From positions 2,573,858-2,637,857 of the forward strand of contig CM119270.1 of NCBI GenBank assembly GCA_051294375.1: DNA of 64,000 nucleotides, in the 5' to 3' direction. Positions 57,101-64,000 of the stretch are shown here, piece after piece. Below the pieces are notes generated by a model. It did not search any database and was not told the DNA's origin. It worked only from the letters and a program-made list of their open reading frames with translations. The position numbers and the translations under genes were made by a program. Positions within the stretch are counted from its first letter, which is position 1; each line of letters begins with the position of its first letter. Source of the DNA: Paraspadella gotoi. Its lineage: Eukaryota; Chaetognatha.

Positions 57101-59405
57101 CAAATATCCTTATCCAATTCTCAGCTCATCTTCGTGTCGTTGAATCAACAACAATAATTGTGTTTCTCCCCGCTTTCTCTCTCACTCGCGCCGCGTCCCA
57201 CTAAAGTCCACTCCCGAAACACCTGTCCTTCATATGCAACAGGATAAACCTCAGGTCTTTTCGTCGTCTCAAACTCCGACCAAGCTATGTGCCATACTCG
57301 CGTCGAGTTATCATTTGCGACGCGCCGAGTCATCTTCCAATTCGATAAACTCAAACTCCTTTCACCCGTACTGATAATCTTCGATTTTCTTCGTTTCGAG
57401 TCGGGTCGTGCTCTGTCCTCTGTCGTTAATATCTCTTCCTACCATAACTTTTCTTATTTCGGTTTGAAAACGTATTTCCTAAATTCGTGCACATAAGTCG
57501 ATGTCACCATAGATCTCTCCAGGTTTCTTGGGAAACACTTTGTCATAAGTTGTTAAATTCTGTATATTCTGCGTCGTTGCTAAATCTAATTCTCTGCTAA
57601 TTTCATTGACATCAGCTGAACGGGTAGCATGCGCTATCGTGAATAAAGCGTACGTCAACGACCTGGATCCTATGTCCGCTTCCTTTCACCGGAGACGAGC
57701 TGGAACTATCGGTCGACAATGCTCCTAGTCGTCACCGTAGCGCTTGCACTGCCCCAGCTTTAGTCAAGGAACGCAACTCTGTTCCTGATTCGACTCTCTC
57801 TGTGTATATTGGAATGCGTTGAATGTCCTTTTCGAAACCGCACGTTTGGACAGCCCATTAAGATTGGAACAGTCCCTTGCAATATGTCCTCGCCGCAGAC
57901 CAGCAAAAGTCGACAAAACACCGGCCCTTAAGCTCTTTTGCATACCAGCCCACCTCCTAGTCGAATCGTTTCAACTCAAGAATTTTGCCAACAAACTCCT
58001 GTGAAGAATACGACTTTTCACGAAAGCTCCACGACTTTGAATTGCCTTCGGCGCTTCTGGGTGCATGAAATTGGTTGGAGTCAGAAATTTGGGATTGGAG
58101 AAAAGCTCGATTGGCGGGACTGTCGCCTTCGTGAGCCCTGCGATGTGGTCTGCGGCATGAGCGCACGAACAGAAACACATCGCACCTTTCGTACCGACTT
58201 CCTCCGTAAAGTCCTCTCGAAAGGCGCTGGATGTTATTCACCTCGACGATCTTTTATCGGCTGCACGACGAACGACGACAAGAACTTTGCTTCATCAAGA
58301 TCCCCATAGTTTCCTTTGAACATCTGTCACTATCTCCCCTTCCATCTATTCTCCAGGAACTCATCGGAACTTCAACTCAAGATCTCCCTTTCTTTCGATT
58401 TTCACTCTTTCAATATCGATAACTGCATAAGCTTGAGTCCATATCTCATTTCCTGCGGTTTGCATTCCTGGTACTTCGACCAAAGAACGGAGTTTCTAGA
58501 TATGATTTCACGATATAAAATAGTTTCTCGTAGTGGAGAATGTCGCGGCGCGGTTCGTTTCTATGGCCCTCTTGTAGGATATTTTTCGCCATTTTTCTTA
58601 AAATTGAAAGTCCCTCCCGATTCCGGTCGATCTTTCTCAGAAAAAATCTTTGTCCCTTTAAACAATTCTTTACTAACATTTGTTGCGCTGTAAAGTTCTT
58701 TGTCGACACGATTATTCTATTCTCCAAAGCCAACTTAACCCTCCTTCAATGCCTTAGTGTGCGCCCTTTCGCCGACGCCATCTCATGTTGTGATCTATGG
58801 ATGGCCCTGACAGCCTCCCCTCCGCTGTCTCCATCAAAGGTATCTTAGTCAAACTTCTGACATATAGCATATTCGTCAGTGTTACTAATCCCTATGTCTG
58901 ACCGACTTTACTTCAGTGACACAAACAAAAACTTAAGCTGGTCGATCTCACAAAAGTCCTAGACTCTGATCGAATCCTTTCCGGATGAATTTTTACACCC
59001 TTTGGGGACGCTTTTGGTCGATAAGGCTCACGTGTCTGTATGCAATCTCGTGGTTTTCCCGTAAATATGCATATGTGTGCTGAGTGCTTTCCTCTCATGT
59101 GTGGTACATATATGATTTGAATCGATTCTTTCTTTCTAGTTTTGTTCCTCCCGGGAGCGGTCCATTCTTCTACGACGGGCCGCGGGGCGATTCGCTGACG
59201 ACTCGCTTCTCGACATGAACTAGCCTGTACATCCGATCGCCGGACTTCATTCCATCACGACTTTTCGAAACTCACAACAACAATAAATCGTTCAACTTCA
59301 ACCGGCGACAAGCAAATGGCGGCCGTCACGCCACCGGCAGCGGACGTATTGGACGTCCCGTTCTGCTGCTAGTGTATACATGCATGTGGCGTCTACTGAC
59401 CTCCG
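54197..59405. other. Repeat-poor block of broken open frames, unidentified
   Basis: Five kilobases without microsatellites. The + strand leans to T/C, so the - strand leans to A/G, as coding strands often do. Minus frames with natural composition lie at 55659-55970, 56535-56849, 57145-57354, 57957-58241, 58446-58733 and 58913-59098, interrupted by stops and frame changes; several + frames overlap them. The picture fits a decayed large coding unit (old mobile element, old viral insertion or pseudogene) or simply unsorted exons. No motif decides it. Confidence 0.3.
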
Positions 59406-60463
59406 GTGGCGTCAAAGTTGAATTTGTGGCTAAACTACTCGCCCCGCTCAACGTTAGGAGGATTCGGCAGAAATGACTGTACCCCGACTGGCGGCGTTAT
59501 TAACACGGTGCTGCGGCGGACGCGGGGACTATATCTTGCGCTCGGAATCTCGGGCTGCGCGATCGGATCATCACCCGGCCCGGCGATTCCGGACCAAAAC
59601 TGCCGCTGTACGGACCGGAATTATCGGCAGGCGTGTAGGACGGAGCCCACACGGCCGCGGGCACGGATCGAGCGCGAAGGCGCGCAACAGTTAAACATAA
59701 CGACCTACCAGTACCCTCTCTTCAGCGCGAAGATAACGCGGGCCGTCCGCGCGGCGCAATAATGGGTTCTGTCGATTCTTTGCTTCTCCTGCTTTTCTCA
59801 AGTAAGGTCCTATGAGCCTTGAATTAAATTATCTTCCTGCTTTCTTTTCTTCCCTCCCTTTCCTTATCCTCTCCCTCCACCGTAGTAATATACGATCGGA
59901 TTTTGTGCAGCCAGTGTACTCTTCCAAAGCGAAGAAGTCTTTCAAACGTGCGTTCGCGGCGATCGGGCGGCTCCTCATCATGACGTTGCGACGATCAGGA
60001 CTGCAGCCGTTCTCTCGACGCGGCGTTGAATTTATCGATCGGTGCACTCCTCGACATGCACGTCCGCTTCGAGGCGACTCACGACGCTACCCGACGTAAA
60101 ACGCCTTCGTACAGACCCAAACGTCCCGAGTCGTCAAGAATACAGTCTTTCTTCAGAGCTGTCGATCCACTGAATTCGTGATAATCTCTCTTTAACTGCT
60201 CTTATCTCTTTCTTTCATAGCGCTTTTTGTTGAAATTCGAATTCTATCGGCTTTTCTCTTCTTTCCTCCCGCCTCTCCCTCAATTTTTTCCTCTTTTCTC
60301 TAGTAATATACGGACCTCCTTAATTTCGGCTTCCAAAGCTTCCTTCCTCTTCTTCTGCTTTCACGTTCTAAATCCTCTTTTTCTCCTCATTTCTCATTTT
60401 ATTCTTTTCTTCGCTTTCCTCAAATGCACGACGCTCATCTTTTTCTTCACCCTCTCTCTCTAG
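59406..60463 (+). other. GC-rich open frame and exon-like patches, unidentified
   Basis: A 118-codon + frame at 59406-59762 is CpG-rich and shows no known motif. It is followed by a CAA|GTAAGG donor-like site near 59801 and a polypyrimidine run to a TAG near 59883. A second polypyrimidine-TAG followed by the same TAATATACG word is at 60300-60312, suggesting a duplicated acceptor region. The frame at 59812-60099 crosses the first of these. Confidence 0.25.
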
Positions 60464-60628
60464 GTCGAGAACCAAACCTCTGGCGGATCCGTCTCGCGAG
60501 ACCCGATCGAGTGGACTTCGTTACCCCTTCGAGACGCCCCTCGACCAGCTTCGACGATCCTGACGCTAGGCGTTCGAGTTGGCTTCAAATACGCGGACGA
60601 TGCCTGCGGCGGCATTTTCGGCGACGTG
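60464..60628 (+). CDS. Possible exon, unidentified
   Basis: After a strong polypyrimidine acceptor (CTCTCTCTCTAG, 60452-60463) 55 codons are open, including STILTLGVRVGFKYADDACG, to TAA at 60629. A second + frame continues open past that stop to 60702, so an indel may have broken one exon. A minus frame (60460-60774) overlaps. Family unknown. Confidence 0.25.
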
Positions 60629-60702
60629 TAACTGAAGCGACGTTGCCCAGACCCAAATTGCTCGACGCGAGACTCGGCGTGAACCTCGGCGAGGGGTTCT
60701 AG

Positions 60703-61292
60703 GAATTGAAGGTGGGGTGATACGGGGGATCGGCGGATACGGACGACCGAGCATAGTATGAACAGACCCTTCAATATCTTAAAATTTTCGCTTCAACAGT
60801 TATCCTCAACTCCCTGCGTCAACTGGCGCGGCGTTTCTCAGCTCCCACAACTAATATAAGGGCGTGCCCTTAAGTGCCTGGTACCCTCGAACAATCAGAA
60901 TTATCATCTAAAACAGTGACTGTAAACAACGATCTCGGCTGTCAAAGTGCAGGCGTTAACAGTGATAAAACGCTCCACAGTTCAATTGTGCACATTGTCG
61001 CTGGCGCTAGATCTCGCGAGCCCATTCGACCCGTCGACCGGCCCCTCAACCTCCAACGTGCCAACTTTGGCATCAGTACCATAAAGCTTTGTTGAATTTT
61101 ATTAGTTCGTGTTTTGTTAAATTCCTTTTACGAACCTTGTACACCTCGTTCATATTCATTTGATTTAATGTGTTATTAAAAAACCCTTTCAACATTTGCC
61201 AAAAGTCCCAATCGTCGCCAAGCCCGGTCTCGTTTATACATCGTCCTCGCGTGCGATGATGGCATTTTTTTTGTAACTCACGTTGCGTAGGC
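60703..61292. other. Unassigned stretch before duplication C copy 3
   Basis: Repeat-poor sequence with one 73-codon + frame (60874-61095) of unknown nature. A sharp change to duplication C sequence occurs near 61290. Confidence 0.4.
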
Positions 61293-61479
61293 TTCTGTTC
61301 TCCTTTTCGAAGAAAATCATCGACGGGTTTCGATTCGGTCGGTCGGTCTGTTTGGAGTAAAGAGATTGAGGGGAGAATAAACGAAGTTCAGATGGCGTGA
61401 AAAGTTTTTGAGGCAAAACAGAAGAACAAAGAGAAAATAAAAAAGACGAGAATCTACGTTTGTGATACGTTGTGCGATG

Positions 61480-61720
61480 CATTCAGCATTCAGCAGCAAC
61501 AAAAACAACTCCAGCATTCATCATTCAGCAGCAACCAAAACCACTTCAGCATCAGTATTCAACAGCAACCAAAACAACTCCAGCATTCAGCATTCAACAG
61601 CAACCAAAACAACTCCAGCATCAGTATTCAACAGCAACCAAAACCACTCCAGCATTCATCATTCAGCAACCAATCCACTTCAGCATCAGTATTCAACAGC
61701 AACCAAAACAACTCCAGCCC
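61480..61720 (+). repeat. CAGCAACC-type minisatellite, cleanest array
   Basis: Six to seven regular units of about 33-36 bp carrying CAGCAACCAAAACAACTCCA and CATTCATCATT or CATCAGTATT. It is less broken than in the other two copies, which suggests the others contain more consensus errors. Confidence 0.88.
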
Positions 61721-61821
61721 CTTTTGAGTCCCTGGTTTTTGTTGTCGAGAAAATTTGGTTGATTTATTCGCTGATGTTTCGTCAAAGACTAATTCTCGCA
61801 GCCATTTCCTCTCTCTCTCTC

Positions 61822-62009
61822 NNNNNNNNNNNNNNNNNNNNNNNNNNNNNNNNNNNNNNNNNNNNNNNNNNNNNNNNNNNNNNNNNNNNNNNNNNNNNNN
61901 NNNNNNNNNNNNNNNNNNNNNNNNNNNNNNNNNNNNNNNNNNNNNNNNNNNNNNNNNNNNNNNNNNNNNNNNNNNNNNNNNNNNNNNNNNNNNNNNNNNN
62001 NNNNNNNNN
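61822..62009. other. Assembly gap (188 N)
   Basis: Sized run of N inside duplication C copy 3, in the TC-rich part of the unit. Confidence 0.98.
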
Positions 62010-64000
62010 TCGTCCTACCCATTTGCTTTTTCTTACTCTCTCCCTCTTAACTCTTTCTATCCCCCATTTCTATTTCTATTCCAACCACATTCTATTTTCT
62101 CTTTTTAACTCCTTTTTCTTTCTCCCCCCTTTCCTCCCTCTAACATCCTTTCCATTTGTCTTTTCTATCCCTTTTTCTTTCTATTTCTAAATTCCTTTCC
62201 CTCTTTCTATCCTCTCTTTCACTCTCCTATTTCTTTCCACCTCGCTATCGAAATTTTCCAAAAAAAAACTCTTACTTAGCCCACACCAAATTCGACCTAC
62301 CCCTCTAAATTTATTTTCCTCGTTCATGACTTACCCATAAAGACCACCTTTCCCCCAATCCCTTACCTTTCTCCCCGAACCTCACCAATCTCCACCCCCA
62401 CCCACCCCCCCGCCCTCGTTTTCCAATCTCGAATCTGTCCCGAGTTTAGATTCCATTGTTGATCTTTAAACTTCGCACGTTTGGTCTCAACCATTGAACG
62501 AGTCTTTAACCCCGCACGTCGGGGTTACGGAGATTTCGGAAAACTCGTTTGAATCTCGCAACGGAAAAAAAAAGGAAAGATCAAACAAAAAAAAGTTTTC
62601 TTTTTTTTTTTCCTTCCACAACTATTCTATTTCTCACTCCCTTTCTCTTCTTTCCTTCTTCTCTACCTCTTCCTCTTTCCTCCTTCCTCCTCTTCTTAAT
62701 CTTTCCTTCTACTAATCCTCCTCCTCCTCTTCCTTCCCTTCCTCCTTTCTCTTTCTTCCTCTTCCTCCTTTTCTTCCTTTTCTTTTGTTTTCTCCTTCCA
62801 CAACGTTTCTATTCCTCACTCCCTTTCTATTCTTTCCTTCTTCTCTCCCTCCTTCCTCCTCTTCTTAATCTCTCCTTCTCATCCTCCTCCTCCTCTTAAT
62901 CGTTCCTCCTCCTCCTCTTAATCTTTCCTCATCCTCTTCCTCCTTTTAATCTTTCCTCCTCCTCTTCCTTCCCTTCCTCCTTTCTCTTTCTTCCTCTTCC
63001 TTCTTCTCTTCCTTTTCATTTTTTTCTCCTTCTACAACTTTTCTATTCCTCACTCCCTTTCTCTTCTTTCCTTCTTCTCTTCCTCTTCCTCCTTCCTCCT
63101 CTTCTTAATCTTTCCTCCTCCTACTCCTCCTCCTCCTTCCTCCTCCTCTTAATTTTTCCTCGTCCTCTTCCTTCCTTTCCTCCTTTCTCTTTCTTCCTCT
63201 TCCTCCTTCTCTTCCTTTTCTTTTTTTTTCTATTTTTACCACATCCTCCGCCTTCTTCCTTTCTCTCTCCTCCTCCTCCTCCCCCTTCTCCCTCTCCCTC
63301 TCCCCCCCTCCGACCTCAAGATGCTAATGGGGCATCCATCCTCGCTCTCGCGCCTTTTTAATAACCACTTGATTAATATTAATGCTAATGTCAACGTGTT
63401 CCTCCGTTTAGAGCCCTTTTTTCGGCGGCGTCGGCTGCGGCTGAGAACGGGGCAGCTGGGGCTGGCTGAAGCGGCTGCGGCTGCGGCGAGTGGCGGTTGT
63501 GACTGGCTGTGAGAGTGGCGGTTGTGACGGGTTAAGAGAGTGGCATGGCAGTTGTGACGGGCGGAGAGATTGGCAGGTGCGGCAGGCTGCGGAATTTAGA
63601 TGGTGAATCAATAACGGACATTGAGCGGATGTTATGTGAGATAAAATATAAGCTAGTGAATCATTACGGGCGAATCGTGACTCGTGAATTGTGAATCGTT
63701 AGTGACAGGTCGTACGTCTTCCACCTAAACGAAATAAGCAAATAAGAATCAATTTACGTTTGCGGCGCATTATGTTACCGCTCACTGTTTTAGGGTGCAA
63801 CAAACTGTTCCCCTTGTCTCGTTGCGGCAATCGAAAAAAATTTTCTCCGCGCCCCCCTTCGGAAAAGTCGACGGCGCGGCACGACGACTGCCGCTCCTGC
63901 AGCTGCGGTCCCCGACGCCGCGCCGCCGGAGTTTGCCGTCGCAGCAGCCGGTTTCTCTTGTTAATCAGTGGAAAGAAGGCGAAAGAGACGGGAGGGGGGG

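Larger units (their letters stand above)
61293..64000. repeat. Duplication C, copy 3 (second half), runs off the window
   Basis: From TTTTCGAAGAAAATCATCGA onward it follows copy 1 from about 44935: CAGCAACC array (61480-61720), TC tract, C/T-rich block (62010-63290), then the GC-rich end. The 188-N gap (61822-62009) matches about 195 bases of TC-rich and flanking sequence present in copy 1 (about 45705-45899), so its size is about right. Confidence 0.88.

Noticed and set aside
61462-61762. Gln/Thr-rich frames in three phases
   Set aside because: All three phases of the CAGCAACC minisatellite are open together, which is expected from the repeat and not from coding.

Overview
The window is eukaryotic genomic DNA, most likely from an arthropod and plausibly a crustacean. 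That call rests on three things seen here: a spliced single-copy metazoan gene, very dense dinucleotide and trinucleotide microsatellites ((GA)n, (TC)n, (GTC)n, (TAA)n), and dispersed SINE-like and retroelement-derived repeats. No diagnostic species marker was found. It is a draft scaffold with sixteen N runs. Six are sized (185-612 bp). The rest are short placeholders of about 10 or 25 bases. Several placeholders can be shown by comparison with a second copy to hide no sequence.

The one gene I can identify with confidence is purine nucleoside phosphorylase (PNP), on the + strand at 2198-8345. It has six coding exons joined in consistent phases into 333 residues with no internal stop, and almost all catalytic and binding residues are present. 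A GC-richer patch at 1166-1215, an ATG run ending at a strong donor, may be an extra 5' exon. Intron 4 carries a dispersed repeat. Intron 5 (3.3 kb) carries a four-unit diverged repeat array, GA tracts and a tRNA-like SINE.

Most of the rest is repeats. Four duplication groups dominate. Group A is a ~1.5 kb unit at 9.83-13.0 kb, repeated 2.1 times up to a 612-N gap. Group B is a ~3.85 kb unit at 16.64-20.54 and 21.53-25.36 kb with a unique 1 kb spacer. Group C is a shared segment at 44.2-47.86, 50.8-52.3 and 61.3-64.0 kb. Group D is an inverted pair at 13.6-14.16 and 38.39-38.87 kb. Copies in groups A-C differ mainly by one-base insertions and deletions, which points at least partly to uneven consensus quality or unmerged haplotypes.

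A 0.48 kb element at 25.41-25.88 kb has ~100 bp terminal inverted repeats, and each arm contains a hammerhead-ribozyme-like core. This is the most interesting small structure in the window. It resembles the ribozymes known from Penelope-like elements and retrozymes.

Two repeat-poor blocks, 33.4-38.4 kb (AT-rich) and 52.4-61.3 kb (GC-richer, with many broken open frames on both strands), contain exon-like segments that I could not identify.
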